Part shown: positions 1-8,147 of the stretch, in pieces
How positions within the stretch are numbered: the first letter of the stretch is position 1
How the letters are laid out: each line of letters begins with the position of its first letter
From: a virus
Reading direction: 5' to 3' (one strand)
Length of the DNA stretch: 23,150 nucleotides
IMG/VR virus record: IMGVR_UViG_3300025131_010066
Span: 1-23,150 of that record
Translations under genes and position numbers: made by a program
The notes under the pieces: generated by a model
What the model was told of the DNA's origin: nothing
Databases searched by the model: none
What the model saw: only the letters and a program-made list of their open reading frames with translations

Positions 1-1
1 C

Positions 2-49
2 GCCGCCGGCGGATCATATGGTGGCGGAAAGGTTCCCAACAGCAAATAA
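2..49 (+). CDS. C-terminal end of an upstream gene (partial)
   Basis: A reading frame open from the left edge ends at TAA 47-49. It gives a glycine-rich tail, AAGGSYGGGKVPNSK. The direction and the short gap to the next gene fit the end of a gene that lies mostly outside the window. Only 15 residues are visible, so the product cannot be named. The other two forward frames also close soon, so the choice of frame is tentative. Confidence 0.35.
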   Translation, partial: AAGGSYGGGKVPNSK

Positions 50-52
50 AAC

Positions 53-103
53 ATTGAACATTGAAAGACAGATTACTACGATTGAAATATTAGGAATTGA
101 AAG
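53..103 (+). promoter_or_regulatory. Leader of the ssDNA-binding-protein gene with four ATTGAA repeats
   Basis: ATTGAA occurs at 53-58, 60-65, 81-86 and 96-101, twice extended to ATTGAAAG, in an A/T-rich stretch with little pairing potential. T4 gp32 is known to repress its own translation by binding an unstructured A/U-rich repeated leader, and this could be an equivalent operator. Alternatively the repeats are -35-like elements: TTGAAC 54-59 is followed after 17 bases by TACGAT 77-82. The sequence does not decide between these. Confidence 0.3.
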
Positions 104-171
104 TTAACATTTTGCAAGTAGCAATATCGTAAGCTAAGAAGAGTGCCAAACTATACTTTGGAGGTTAGAAA

Positions 172-948
172 ATGGCGATTGATCTAGACGCACTGCGTAA
201 AAAGCTGGCCCAGCTATCCGGGCAAAACTCACGAAGCAATTTGACGTGGAAGCCACAGAAGGGAAAGGAGTCGGTTGCTCGTCTCCTCTCATTCCCTGAC
301 AACGATGGCCAACCGTTCAAGGAGCTATGGTTCTATTACAACATTGGAAACAACCCGGGTCTTTTGACTCCCAATCAGTTTGGCGATCCTGATCCCATCC
401 AGGAGCTGATTAACAAGCTTCGTAGTGATGACACCAAGGAGTCGTATGATCTGGCCAAAAAGCTGTATCCCAAGATGCGCTCCTTTGCACCGGTTGTGGT
501 TCGTGGCGAAGAGGACAAGGGTGTTCGCATCTGGTCCTTTGGCAAAATGGTTTATCAGGATCTCTTGAAGATCATGCTTGACTCTGACTACGGCGATATC
601 ACTGATCCCAAAGAGGGATTTGACATCAAAATCAATGTGACTCAGCAGCCTGGCAAGATCTATGCTGAGACGTCTGTTCGGGCTCGTCCCAAATCGACAC
701 CTCTGTCTGATGACAAGGAGAAGATCACCGAGTGGATGGGCGGAATCCCTGATCTTGACAGCCTCTATTCTGCCAAAAGCTATGAGGAGCTGGAGAAGAT
801 TATCAATGCTTGGCTGGCTGACCCAGAAGCTGATTCTTCATCCGGATCGTTTCGTGGTCCGGCACCAAAAAGTGAGGAGCCCGTGACGGAAAAGAAAACA
901 TCTCTACAGGACTTGGATGACGCTTTCGCTGATCTCGAAAAACTGTAA
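172..948 (+). CDS. 32: gp32-like single-stranded DNA-binding protein
   Basis: The 258-residue product is the replication and recombination ssDNA-binding protein that coats single strands and recruits partners. Its organisation matches T4 gp32: a short basic N-terminus (RKK at 9-11) used in that family for cooperativity, an OB-type core with aromatic and basic residues (WKPQKGKESVARLLSFP near 26-42, ELWFYYNIG near 51-59, PVVVRGEEDKGVRIWSFGK near 107-125), then a Ser/Gly/Pro-rich linker and an acidic tail (LQDLDDAFADLEKL) like the T4 protein-interaction tail. Length is slightly below T4 gp32 (301). It contains no cysteine or histidine, so the structural zinc site of T4 gp32 is absent. The start is fixed by GGAGG at 160-164. 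The gene stands alone, followed by a strong terminator, as expected for an abundant protein. Confidence 0.85.
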   Translation: MAIDLDALRKKLAQLSGQNSRSNLTWKPQKGKESVARLLSFPDNDGQPFKELWFYYNIGNNPGLLTPNQFGDPDPIQELINKLRSDDTKESYDLAKKLYPKMRSFAPVVVRGEEDKGVRIWSFGKMVYQDLLKIMLDSDYGDITDPKEGFDIKINVTQQPGKIYAETSVRARPKSTPLSDDKEKITEWMGGIPDLDSLYSAKSYEELEKIINAWLADPEADSSSGSFRGPAPKSEEPVTEKKTSLQDLDDAFADLEKL

Positions 949-969
949 ACAAGTGACCTGACGGTCAAG

Positions 970-1003
970 CAGGGCGCCCTCAAAAGGGGCGCCCTGTTTT
1001 GTT
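970..1003 (+). terminator. Rho-independent terminator after the ssDNA-binding-protein gene
   Basis: A perfect 10-bp GC-rich stem (970-979 pairing with 987-996) with a 7-base loop is followed by TTTTGTT. It lies 21 bases after the stop codon. It is the only clear intrinsic terminator I see in the window and would isolate the ssDNA-binding-protein message from the recombinase gene. Confidence 0.92.
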
Positions 1004-1027
1004 CATTGGGCCGAAAAGTGCTAATAT
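999..1027 (+). promoter_or_regulatory. Candidate sigma70-type promoter for the recombinase operon
   Basis: TTGTTC (999-1004), a 17-base spacer, an extended -10 TG (1019-1020) and TAATAT (1022-1027). The -35 overlaps the T-tract of the preceding terminator, so transcription would restart here for the recombinase-exonuclease-helicase-reductase operon. The predicted start leaves only a very short leader before AAGGAG 1034-1039, as at other candidate promoters in the window. The -10 matches only 4 of 6 consensus bases. Confidence 0.45.
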
Positions 1028-1043
1028 CATCTAAGGAGCAAAA

Positions 1044-2249
1044 ATGGCAAAGAGGAAAAAGAAAGAGCAAATCAAAAGCCTAGTTGATGACTTTACATCA
1101 GATCTGATCAAGGCAATTAACAAGGATCACGGATCCAAGATCGCATACAACCTGCACCAGGAGATCTCGCCAACACACGTCAAGCGATGGGTTAGCACGG
1201 GATCAGTTCAACTTGACTATATTGCCTCCAACCGAAGAAATGGAGGGCTTCCAGAAGGGAGAATCATAGAGATCTTTGGTCCGCCCTCGATTGGAAAGTC
1301 CCATATCGCCATCCAGATCGCCCGATCAACTCAAAAAATGGGCGGAATCGTGGTTTACATTGACACTGAGAACGCCACCTCTGTGGAGAATCTGGGACTG
1401 TTGGGAGTCGACATCTCCAAGCGATTTGTCTATGTGGATACCCATTGCACTGAGGAGGTTCTCTCCACAGCAGAGTCAACCATCCTGAAAGCAAAAGCAA
1501 TGAACAAGGATGTTCCGGTGACAATTATCTGGGACAGCGTGGCAGCATCATCTCCCAAGGCTGAGCTTCTTGGAGATTATGATAAGGAATCAATCGGACT
1601 TCAGGCTCGAGCAATCTCGAAGGGAATGAGAAAGATCACCGGAGTTATCGGGGAGTCGAACGCCATGATGATCTGCCTGAATCAGGTCCGGACCAAGATC
1701 GGCGTTCTGTATGGAGATCCTGACACTACACCCGGCGGCCGTGCAATTCCTTTCCATGCATCGATCAGAATCAAACTGGGTGCAGGTCAGCAGATCAAGA
1801 ATAAGGATGATGAGGTTATTGGCATTCACGTCTGGGCAAAGACAATCAAGAACAAGGTCGCCGCACCATTCCGAAAAGTTCATTTTGAGATCCACTTCGG
1901 CAAGGGGATCAAGGAACATGAGCAGCTTTTCGATTTTCTTCGAGGTTTCGGTCCGGCAGAATCAGGTGAATTCCTGGTGGAAGTTTCCGGCAAGTCATCT
2001 TGGAGAGTCCTGACCATTGCCAACAAGGAAACCGGCGAGGTCAAAGTGGAGAAGAAGTTCTACAAGTCAGACTTCGACAAAATCTTGGCTGATCCTCAAT
2101 ACAAGGACTTTCTGGATGACCTAATCGAAGCTGCTTTTGTCAAGAAGCTATCCACCAATGACGGAATGGAACTAGATGTTGAGTCCTTCGAAGAAGTTCG
2201 AGCTGTGGCCGATGATCTGGATGATGTTCTGGAAGACCTGAGTGTGTAA
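1044..2249 (+). CDS. recA: RecA-type recombinase
   Basis: The 401-residue product is a RecA-family ATPase that would form a nucleoprotein filament on ssDNA for strand exchange and recombination-dependent replication. It has Walker A GPPSIGKS (79-86), an adjacent catalytic-Glu region (VVYIDTENA), a Walker B region (VTIIWDSVAA), and the L2 loop, NQVRTKIGVLYGDPDTTPGG, that closely follows bacterial RecA. An acidic C-terminus ends the protein. It looks closer to bacterial RecA than to T4 UvsX, although its neighbours are T4-like. The start is set by AAGGAG 1034-1039. The stop overlaps the next start as TAATG, indicating translational coupling with the exonuclease. Confidence 0.92.
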   Translation: MAKRKKKEQIKSLVDDFTSDLIKAINKDHGSKIAYNLHQEISPTHVKRWVSTGSVQLDYIASNRRNGGLPEGRIIEIFGPPSIGKSHIAIQIARSTQKMGGIVVYIDTENATSVENLGLLGVDISKRFVYVDTHCTEEVLSTAESTILKAKAMNKDVPVTIIWDSVAASSPKAELLGDYDKESIGLQARAISKGMRKITGVIGESNAMMICLNQVRTKIGVLYGDPDTTPGGRAIPFHASIRIKLGAGQQIKNKDDEVIGIHVWAKTIKNKVAAPFRKVHFEIHFGKGIKEHEQLFDFLRGFGPAESGEFLVEVSGKSSWRVLTIANKETGEVKVEKKFYKSDFDKILADPQYKDFLDDLIEAAFVKKLSTNDGMELDVESFEEVRAVADDLDDVLEDLSV

Positions 2250-3202
2250 TGACTGAGAATAGACCGATTCTACTGGTAGACGGACTTAATGTCTTCATGC
2301 AACATTTTGTGAAAAATCCCAGCATGGCAGAAACCGGGGAGCACGTCGGTGGGTTTTTGGGCTTCCTTGGAGGACTAGGAAACTTGTGCGAGAAATTCAA
2401 GCCCAGTCGGATCATCGTTGTGTGGGAATCGGGCGGCAGCATCAAAAAAAGAGGTGTCGATCCGACCTATAAAAACGGCCGGAGGCCGCCCACGCTGAAT
2501 AGGTATTATGGGGACGATATTCCCTCGACGGCTGAAAATCACAATATGCAAGTATCCCTTTTGGCAAAAGCTTTGACCCACCTTCCTGTGACACAGATTT
2601 ATGTCAGAGATTGTGAAGCCGATGACATCATAGGTTACCTAAGTCGCTATACTTTCAAGCCAGCACGCACAGTCCTGGTGTCTTCTGATAGGGATCTGTA
2701 TCAGCTGATTGATGACCGAGTGCAACAATGGTCTCCCGGACAAAAAAAGATGATCACCCGACAGGATGTGATCGACAAGTTCGGAGTATCGTCCGAGAAC
2801 TTCATCTCGGCCCGGGTCTTCATTGGAGATCCTGGAGACAATATCAAAGGGGTCAAAGGAGCAGGATTCAAGACTATGTCAAAATGGTTCCCGGAACTAT
2901 CTGGATCAAGTTTCGTCAGTTACAAAAATATTGTGGAAGCGGCAAAAATCCTTCATTACGACAAGAAGGGCAAAACAATCGGTAGCATTGCATCAGCTCA
3001 CGACTTGGCTGAGAAAAATTGGAAATTGATGTACTTGGACACGTCACAATTAGCTGCAAGCCAGATCCAAAAAATTGAAAGTCAACTTGAAAAACAGGGG
3101 AAAAGTAATAAAATGGGATTAATGAGGTTGCTACTGCAATCTGGTATGCAAAAATTTGACATCAATCGCTACTTTTTGGCGATAAACTCAGTGAGGCGAT
3201 AG
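2249..3202 (+). CDS. 5'-3' exonuclease / flap endonuclease (FEN/RNase H family)
   Basis: The 317-residue product belongs to the Pol I 5'-nuclease/T4 RNase H superfamily, which removes RNA primers and 5' flaps during lagging-strand maturation. Visible metal-ligand motifs are DG at 11-12, the acidic cluster in DCEADDIIGYL (E123, D125, D126), SSDRDLYQL (D147, D149) and GDPGDNIKGVKGAGFKT (D194, D197, then a helix-hairpin-helix at about 201-209). Length is close to T4 RNase H (305). It overlaps the recombinase stop (TAATG) and the helicase start (TAGTG), so the three genes are probably co-translated. An alternative is a general 5' exonuclease for resecting recombination ends. Confidence 0.88.
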   Translation: MTENRPILLVDGLNVFMQHFVKNPSMAETGEHVGGFLGFLGGLGNLCEKFKPSRIIVVWESGGSIKKRGVDPTYKNGRRPPTLNRYYGDDIPSTAENHNMQVSLLAKALTHLPVTQIYVRDCEADDIIGYLSRYTFKPARTVLVSSDRDLYQLIDDRVQQWSPGQKKMITRQDVIDKFGVSSENFISARVFIGDPGDNIKGVKGAGFKTMSKWFPELSGSSFVSYKNIVEAAKILHYDKKGKTIGSIASAHDLAEKNWKLMYLDTSQLAASQIQKIESQLEKQGKSNKMGLMRLLLQSGMQKFDINRYFLAINSVRR

Positions 3203-4629
3203 TGAGTAACTTGAACGGTTCCCTTCAGGAGATCATCAACAACGCAAACAATGTTCCGCATTTTTCTCAACACGGGAAAGGATTCCAGGAGAAAATCTTT
3301 CAAGGGCTAATTACAGATACCCAGTGGGCGGCTCAAATGGTAGAGGTCATGCGGCCCAACTTCTTTGACGTTGAGTATCTTCAATTTTTGAGTGAAAAGT
3401 ACTTCTCATATCATAACAAGTACAAGTGCTTTCCGACGCTGGGATTGCTGGTCAACGTTATCAAGGATGAACTGGCTGATGGAGCTGATGATATTCTGAA
3501 AGACCAGATCATTGAGTTCTTACTACGGGTCAAAGCCAATCGCAACCCGGGTGATATCGCTTACGTCAAAGATAAGACCTTGGATTTCTGCAAACGACAA
3601 GCTTTCAAGGCGGCTCTGGAGAAATCGGTCGATCTGATTCAAGGCGAGAATTTTGAGGAGGTCGTGTCCTTGATGAAGAGCGCGGTTTCTCTTGGAATTC
3701 CACACAGCACTGGACACGATTTCTTTGAGGATCTGGAGTCACGATTCATCCGCATCAACAGAATGGCATGCCCGACAGGATTCAAGAGGCTGGATGCAAA
3801 GGACATCTTCTCTGGAGGTCTGGGCCGCGGCGAGATTGGTGTTATTACTGCCAACACCGGTGTGGGTAAGAGTCATTGGCTGGTTGCTTTGGGCGCCAAT
3901 GCAATGCGTGCTGGCAAAAATGTTCTCCATTACACATTCGAGTTGTCCGAGACAGCAGTTGGAATTCGATATGACAGTAATTTGTGTCACATTGCTTCAA
4001 ATGATGTTCAAGATCATAAGGATCTCGTCAAGGAAACATACCAGAACAAGGATCTTGGTCGCCTGATCATTAAGGAATATCCTACAGGGAGTGCTACGAT
4101 TACAATGTTGAGGAATCACATTGAGAAATTGTCACTCAAGGGCTTCAAGCCCGGCCTGATCTTGGTCGATTACGCTGACATCATGCGGTCTTCTCGGGCA
4201 TACGATAGTCTTCGGCACGAGCTCAAGCTGGTTTACGAAGAACTCAGAAATCTATCTATGGAATTAGAGATTCCGGTCTGGACAGCTTCTCAAGCAAATC
4301 GCGATAGTGCGAATTCCGATATCGTGGGTCTTGAAAATATGGCTGAAGCATACGGTAAAGCCATGGTGGCAGATGTAGTGGTCAGCATCTCAAGAAAAGC
4401 AGCTGAAAAGTCAACTGGAGTCGGACGTCTTTACATCGCGAAGAACCGAGCAGGACGAGATGGAATTTTGTTCCCAATTTCCATCGACACAGCCACATCA
4501 ACATTCTCAATTCTTGATGAGAATTCATTGACCCTCAACGAAGCGGTCGAACAAACCGCCGGAGAAGCAAAAGCTGCCCTCATGAAAGCGTGGAATGAAG
4601 TTAAAAATGGCGATGAGGAGATGAAGTAG
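3202..4629 (+). CDS. dnaB: DnaB/gp41-type replicative helicase
   Basis: The 475-residue hexameric helicase would unwind the fork 5'-3' and cooperate with a primase. The N-terminal about 170 residues are helical, like the DnaB/gp41 N-terminal domain. The RecA-like motor has FSGGLGRGEIGVITANTGVGKS with Walker A at 217-224, the H1a Glu in TFELSE (E248), Walker B LILVDYADI (319-327), WTASQANRD (360-368) and an arginine-finger segment KNRAGRDG (414-421). Length equals that of T4 gp41 (475). GTG start overlaps the previous stop as TAGTG with GAGG just upstream. No primase gene is seen in the window, so priming must be encoded elsewhere or by the host. Confidence 0.92.
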   Translation: MSNLNGSLQEIINNANNVPHFSQHGKGFQEKIFQGLITDTQWAAQMVEVMRPNFFDVEYLQFLSEKYFSYHNKYKCFPTLGLLVNVIKDELADGADDILKDQIIEFLLRVKANRNPGDIAYVKDKTLDFCKRQAFKAALEKSVDLIQGENFEEVVSLMKSAVSLGIPHSTGHDFFEDLESRFIRINRMACPTGFKRLDAKDIFSGGLGRGEIGVITANTGVGKSHWLVALGANAMRAGKNVLHYTFELSETAVGIRYDSNLCHIASNDVQDHKDLVKETYQNKDLGRLIIKEYPTGSATITMLRNHIEKLSLKGFKPGLILVDYADIMRSSRAYDSLRHELKLVYEELRNLSMELEIPVWTASQANRDSANSDIVGLENMAEAYGKAMVADVVVSISRKAAEKSTGVGRLYIAKNRAGRDGILFPISIDTATSTFSILDENSLTLNEAVEQTAGEAKAALMKAWNEVKNGDEEMK

Positions 4630-7097
4630 TGTATACAAGAGCAGAAGTTTTAGAGTCATCCCGTGCCTACTTCAAAGGAGACGAATTAGCAGCAGATGTT
4701 TGCACAAAATATCTTCTGAGGAATGCAGAAGAATCATTTCTGGAGAAAACCCCAGACGACATGCACCGACGCCTAGCCCGGGAGTTTGCCCGGATCGAAA
4801 AGAAGTATCCAAACCCGATGTCGGAAGAGGAAATCTACCAGCTTTTCAAGAATTTTGGGGACGTTGTTCCGCAAGGTTCACCGATGTCGGGGATTGGCAA
4901 CAAACATCAGCTTCAATCTCTGTCAAACTGTTTTGTTATTGATTCTCCAAAAGATTCCTACGGTGGAATTCTACTAACTGATCAGGAACAAGTCCAGATC
5001 ATGAAACGCCGGGGCGGTGTGGGATTCGATATCTCTCCAATCCGACCAAAGGACATGGCAACATCGAACGCTGCCAGAACAACTGACGGCATTGGCGTTT
5101 TCCTGGAAAGGTATAGTAATTCTTGCCGTGAAGTTGCTCAAAAGGGTCGTCGCGGTGCCTTGATGATGACCATTGATTGTCGTCATCCTGAGATTGAAAC
5201 ATTCATCAACATCAAGCGAGACCTAAAGAAGGTCACCGGCGCAAACCTTTCGATTCGATTCACTGACGAGTTTATGAAGGCGGTGGTCAAAAAAGAGGCC
5301 TTCACTTTGCGTTGGCCTGTTGAGGCAAAACCGAAAGATGCCAAGACGACCCGGGTGGTCGATCCTGTTGCAATCTGGGAGCAATTTGTTGACAGTGCCT
5401 GGAGCGCCGCCGAGCCGGGTGCTCTGTTTTGGGATCAAGTCACTCAAAATACGCCTGCAGACATCTATTCCGCACTAGGATTCGGGTCCATTAGCACCAA
5501 CCCGTGCGGTGAGCTGGTTCTTTGCGCATATGACAGTTGTCGCCTGATGGTTATCAACTTGGCATCGTTTGTCAAGCAGGCTTTCGAAGATTGTCCGGTA
5601 TTCGATTTCAAGCGATTCCACGATGTGGCAATGAAAGCCCAACGACTAATGGATGATCTGGTCGATCTCGAACTGGAAGCAGTTGATAAGATCCTTGCCA
5701 AGATCGACAGAGACGAGTTGCCAGATCACGTGAAGCAGGTCGAGTTGGAGCTGTGGCAAAAAGTTAGAGAAAAATGTGTCCAGGGTCGACGCACCGGCTT
5801 GGGAATCACCGGTCTTGGTGATGCCTTGGCTATGCTCAATCTGAAGTATGGATCACCTCGATCAATCAAAATGACCGAAAAGATCTACAAGGCTTTGGCA
5901 GTTGGTGCCCACACATCAAGTTGTGTCATGGCTGCCGAACGCGGTGCCTTTCCGATTTTCGATTACGATCTGGAAAAGGATCACACCTATTTGAAGCGCG
6001 TCATTAATGCATGCGGTGACGATGTTGTTGAAATGTGGAAAACCACTGGGCGAAGAAACATTGCCTTGACCACAACGGCCCCGGTAGGATCAGGAAGTAT
6101 GATGACCCAAACAACGTCAGGAATTGAATCGGCGTTCTTGTTGTCATACAAACGCCGCCGGAAGCTGGTTCCTGGTGATTCAAGGGTTCCGGATTTCGAA
6201 GATGAAATGGGAGACAAGTGGCAAGAGTACACGGTTTATCATCACAACTTCAAGAAATGGATGGAAGTGTCAGGCAGTGAGGACGTAGAGGAAAGCCCAT
6301 ATTGGGAAGCTACTTCAAATGATGTAGATTGGCTGCAATCAGTGAAAATCCAAGCGGCAGCCCAGAAGTGGATCGATCATTCCATTTCAAAAACCTGCAA
6401 TCTACCTCGCAATGCAACTAAAGCTCTGGTGTCAGATGTTTATCTGGCGGCATGGAAAGCCGGTTGCAAGGGATTCACAGTCTACCGAGATGGATGCCGG
6501 GCCGGAGTATTGATCTCCGCTGAGGAAGCGAAACAAAAAAAGGAGAAGAAAGCCATCAAGCGGCCCAAGTCTTTGCCTTGCAATGTCCACCGCCTCAATG
6601 TCAAATCACCAGAGGGGAACACCGAGAGCTGGTTGGCTTTGGTTGGCATTCGTGACAACAAACCATACGAAGTTTTTTGTGGAATGGCCCAGCAAATTGA
6701 GGTTCCCAAAAAGACCAAGACAGGAATTCTGATCAAGAACGGAAAGAAGAACGGCGTGGTGACCTACAATCTTGAGGTTCCGATTGGGGATGATGACGAA
6801 ATCATTTTCCGCAACATCGTCGACCTGTTTGCCAACCCCACCCAAGGAGCTTTCACCCGGACAATTTCATTGGCGTTGCGCCATGAGATTCCGATTCAGT
6901 TCGTGGTTGAGCAGATCCAAAAGGAAAAGAGCGACGACATGTTCTCTTTCAGCAAGTGTTTGGCTCGTGCCCTAAAGACCTATATCCCAGATGGGACCAA
7001 GGCAGGAATCAAGCAATGTGATGCCTGTGGTTCAAATGCGCTGGCATACATTGAGGGTTGTGTCACATGCAAATCCTGCGGCAGCGGAAGATGTTGA
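4629..7097 (+). CDS. nrdJ: Adenosylcobalamin-dependent (class II) ribonucleotide reductase
   Basis: The 822-residue enzyme reduces ribonucleotides to deoxyribonucleotides, using B12 to generate the thiyl radical and needing no separate radical subunit. The signature is STNPCGELVL: N291, thiyl C293 and E295. The redox cysteines are C101 (SLSNC) and C304. The phosphate-binding region TTAPVGSGS is at 482-490. The C-terminus carries CDACG, CVTCKSCG and GRC, a zinc-ribbon-like/redox tail typical of NrdJ. GTG start overlaps the helicase stop (TAGTG). No nrdA/nrdB pair is present. Placement directly after replication genes suggests dNTP supply is coupled to the fork. No intein or frameshift is visible. 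Confidence 0.93.
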   Translation: MYTRAEVLESSRAYFKGDELAADVCTKYLLRNAEESFLEKTPDDMHRRLAREFARIEKKYPNPMSEEEIYQLFKNFGDVVPQGSPMSGIGNKHQLQSLSNCFVIDSPKDSYGGILLTDQEQVQIMKRRGGVGFDISPIRPKDMATSNAARTTDGIGVFLERYSNSCREVAQKGRRGALMMTIDCRHPEIETFINIKRDLKKVTGANLSIRFTDEFMKAVVKKEAFTLRWPVEAKPKDAKTTRVVDPVAIWEQFVDSAWSAAEPGALFWDQVTQNTPADIYSALGFGSISTNPCGELVLCAYDSCRLMVINLASFVKQAFEDCPVFDFKRFHDVAMKAQRLMDDLVDLELEAVDKILAKIDRDELPDHVKQVELELWQKVREKCVQGRRTGLGITGLGDALAMLNLKYGSPRSIKMTEKIYKALAVGAHTSSCVMAAERGAFPIFDYDLEKDHTYLKRVINACGDDVVEMWKTTGRRNIALTTTAPVGSGSMMTQTTSGIESAFLLSYKRRRKLVPGDSRVPDFEDEMGDKWQEYTVYHHNFKKWMEVSGSEDVEESPYWEATSNDVDWLQSVKIQAAAQKWIDHSISKTCNLPRNATKALVSDVYLAAWKAGCKGFTVYRDGCRAGVLISAEEAKQKKEKKAIKRPKSLPCNVHRLNVKSPEGNTESWLALVGIRDNKPYEVFCGMAQQIEVPKKTKTGILIKNGKKNGVVTYNLEVPIGDDDEIIFRNIVDLFANPTQGAFTRTISLALRHEIPIQFVVEQIQKEKSDDMFSFSKCLARALKTYIPDGTKAGIKQCDACGSNALAYIEGCVTCKSCGSGRC

Positions 7098-7123
7098 GCT
7101 AAACCGCATTTGAGAAGTGGGAA

Positions 7124-7249
7124 ATGGATGCAATTCGAAAAACTCGATTAGAGGACATGGGATATACAGTAATTGAAATTTGGGAGTCAGATAACTACAA
7201 TGATAAGAGACAAAAAATTATATCAACGTGCCTGGGAGAAGGAAAATAA
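7124..7249 (+). CDS. Mini-ORF, probable remnant of a Vsr/DUF559-like endonuclease C-terminus
   Basis: A 41-codon frame starts at ATG 7124; the frame is open from 7103. It encodes MDAIRKTRLEDMGYTVIEIW followed by ESDNYNDKRQ. The pattern R-x3-L-x3-GY-x-VI-x-IW-E resembles the C-terminal core strand and helix of Vsr or DUF559-type restriction-fold nucleases. The upstream part with the catalytic acidic residues is missing because the frame closes at TAA 7100-7102, next to the reductase stop. It has no strong ribosome-binding site. I read it as a decayed nuclease fragment inserted beside the reductase gene; a functional micro-protein is possible. The family assignment rests on a short pattern. Confidence 0.4.
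   Translation: MDAIRKTRLEDMGYTVIEIWESDNYNDKRQKIISTCLGEGK
7173..7201 (+). promoter_or_regulatory. Candidate sigma70-type promoter
   Basis: TTGAAA (7173-7178), a 17-base spacer, and TACAAT (7196-7201) followed by G. It lies about 50 bases upstream of the small gene at 7255 and could start a transcript covering that gene and the ClpP-like protease. It is inside the nuclease remnant. Confidence 0.4.
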
Positions 7250-7254
7250 GGAAA

Positions 7255-7551
7255 ATGAAAAAGATTCGATTTGAGTGGGTCAATACAGATGATAAGTCCG
7301 ACGACTTCCTTTCCATTATTTCTGAGGCAACCACACGTGAGGTGGCACAACTCAGAAAGAGCCCAAAATCATCTTCAGTCTGGGGAGATTATTATCGAAA
7401 TCAAGATCGGACATGGTGTTTGCATTCCACCAACATCACAGATGCAGAACTTAATGAACTCTTTGGTCAAAATTGGTATAATGAAACATACGGCGGATTC
7501 GAAACCGTTGAAAAGTTCAAGGCCTGGGCCAGAGGGAAGAAATGTTTGTAA
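7255..7551 (+). CDS. Hypothetical phage protein
   Basis: This 98-residue soluble product begins MKKIRFEWVNTDDKSDDF and is rich in Trp and charged residues, with no membrane segment, cysteine motif or nuclease motif that I recognise. An in-frame GTG at 7228 would add nine basic residues, but ATG 7255 is preferred because AAGG (7248-7251) sits just upstream and the GTG lies inside the preceding frame. The stop overlaps the start of the ClpP-like gene by 10 bases, implying coupled translation. Function unknown. Confidence 0.6.
   Translation: MKKIRFEWVNTDDKSDDFLSIISEATTREVAQLRKSPKSSSVWGDYYRNQDRTWCLHSTNITDAELNELFGQNWYNETYGGFETVEKFKAWARGKKCL
7454..7482 (+). promoter_or_regulatory. Candidate extended -10 promoter upstream of the ClpP-like gene
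   Basis: ATGAAC (7454-7459), a 17-base spacer ending TGG, then TATAAT (7477-7482) and G. The TGGTATAATG core is identical to the elements at 9009, 9210 and 17200, and the -35-like box has the same 17-base spacing. It lies within the preceding coding sequence, 60 bases before the protease start. Confidence 0.5.
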
Positions 7552-8147
7552 AGAAGACGATTGATGTATTGCTAAACAAAGAAACAGATCTTTTGAAAGA
7601 TCCTGTTATCATTCGTGTCAATAAGTTTGATGAAAAGTCTGCCAAAGAGTTTGCAGAGCAAATGGGAGCCGCCCACAATACTGGCCAGGCAATTATTCCA
7701 ATTGTTATTGATAGCTACGGTGGCCAGGTTTATTCTTTGATGTCAATGATTTCAAATATCAAACATGCCCAGTTACCAGTAGCAACCATTGTGGAAGGAA
7801 AAGCCATGTCTTGTGGCGCAATTTTGGCAACATTTGGAAAAGAAGGCCTGAGATTTTGTGATCCGGATGCCACCATTATGATTCATGATGTTTCATCGAT
7901 GGAGTGGGGTAAGGTTGAGGAAATGAAGGCCACAGCTGCCGAGGCTGATCGACTGAACGAGAAGGTCTACATCATGATGGCCCAAAATTGTGGCAAGACT
8001 GATAGGTACTTTCTGAAAATCGCCGATAAGAAAAAGCACGCCGACTGGCACTTGGACGCTGAGGAAGCTAAGAAGCATAATATCGCTAACCACCTTCGTG
8101 TCCCAACAATGTCTGTTAACGTTAGCGTTGAAATCGAGTTTGAGTGA
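7542..8147 (+). CDS. ClpP-like serine protease
   Basis: The 201-residue product matches the ClpP/crotonase fold. DSYGGQVYSLMSMISNIKHA resembles the ClpP oxyanion region, GKAMSCGAIL carries the nucleophile (S90), ATIMIHD the histidine (H115) and DWHLDAEEAK the aspartate (D168), so the catalytic triad is complete. Length is close to bacterial ClpP (about 200). In bacteria ClpP needs an AAA+ unfoldase; none is seen here, so it may partner a host ClpX/ClpA, act alone, or process phage proteins. It sits among replication and small genes, not beside capsid genes, which argues against a simple prohead protease. AGAGGGA lies just before the ATG. The stop overlaps the next gene (TGATG). Confidence 0.85.
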   Translation: MFVKKTIDVLLNKETDLLKDPVIIRVNKFDEKSAKEFAEQMGAAHNTGQAIIPIVIDSYGGQVYSLMSMISNIKHAQLPVATIVEGKAMSCGAILATFGKEGLRFCDPDATIMIHDVSSMEWGKVEEMKATAAEADRLNEKVYIMMAQNCGKTDRYFLKIADKKKHADWHLDAEEAKKHNIANHLRVPTMSVNVSVEIEFE

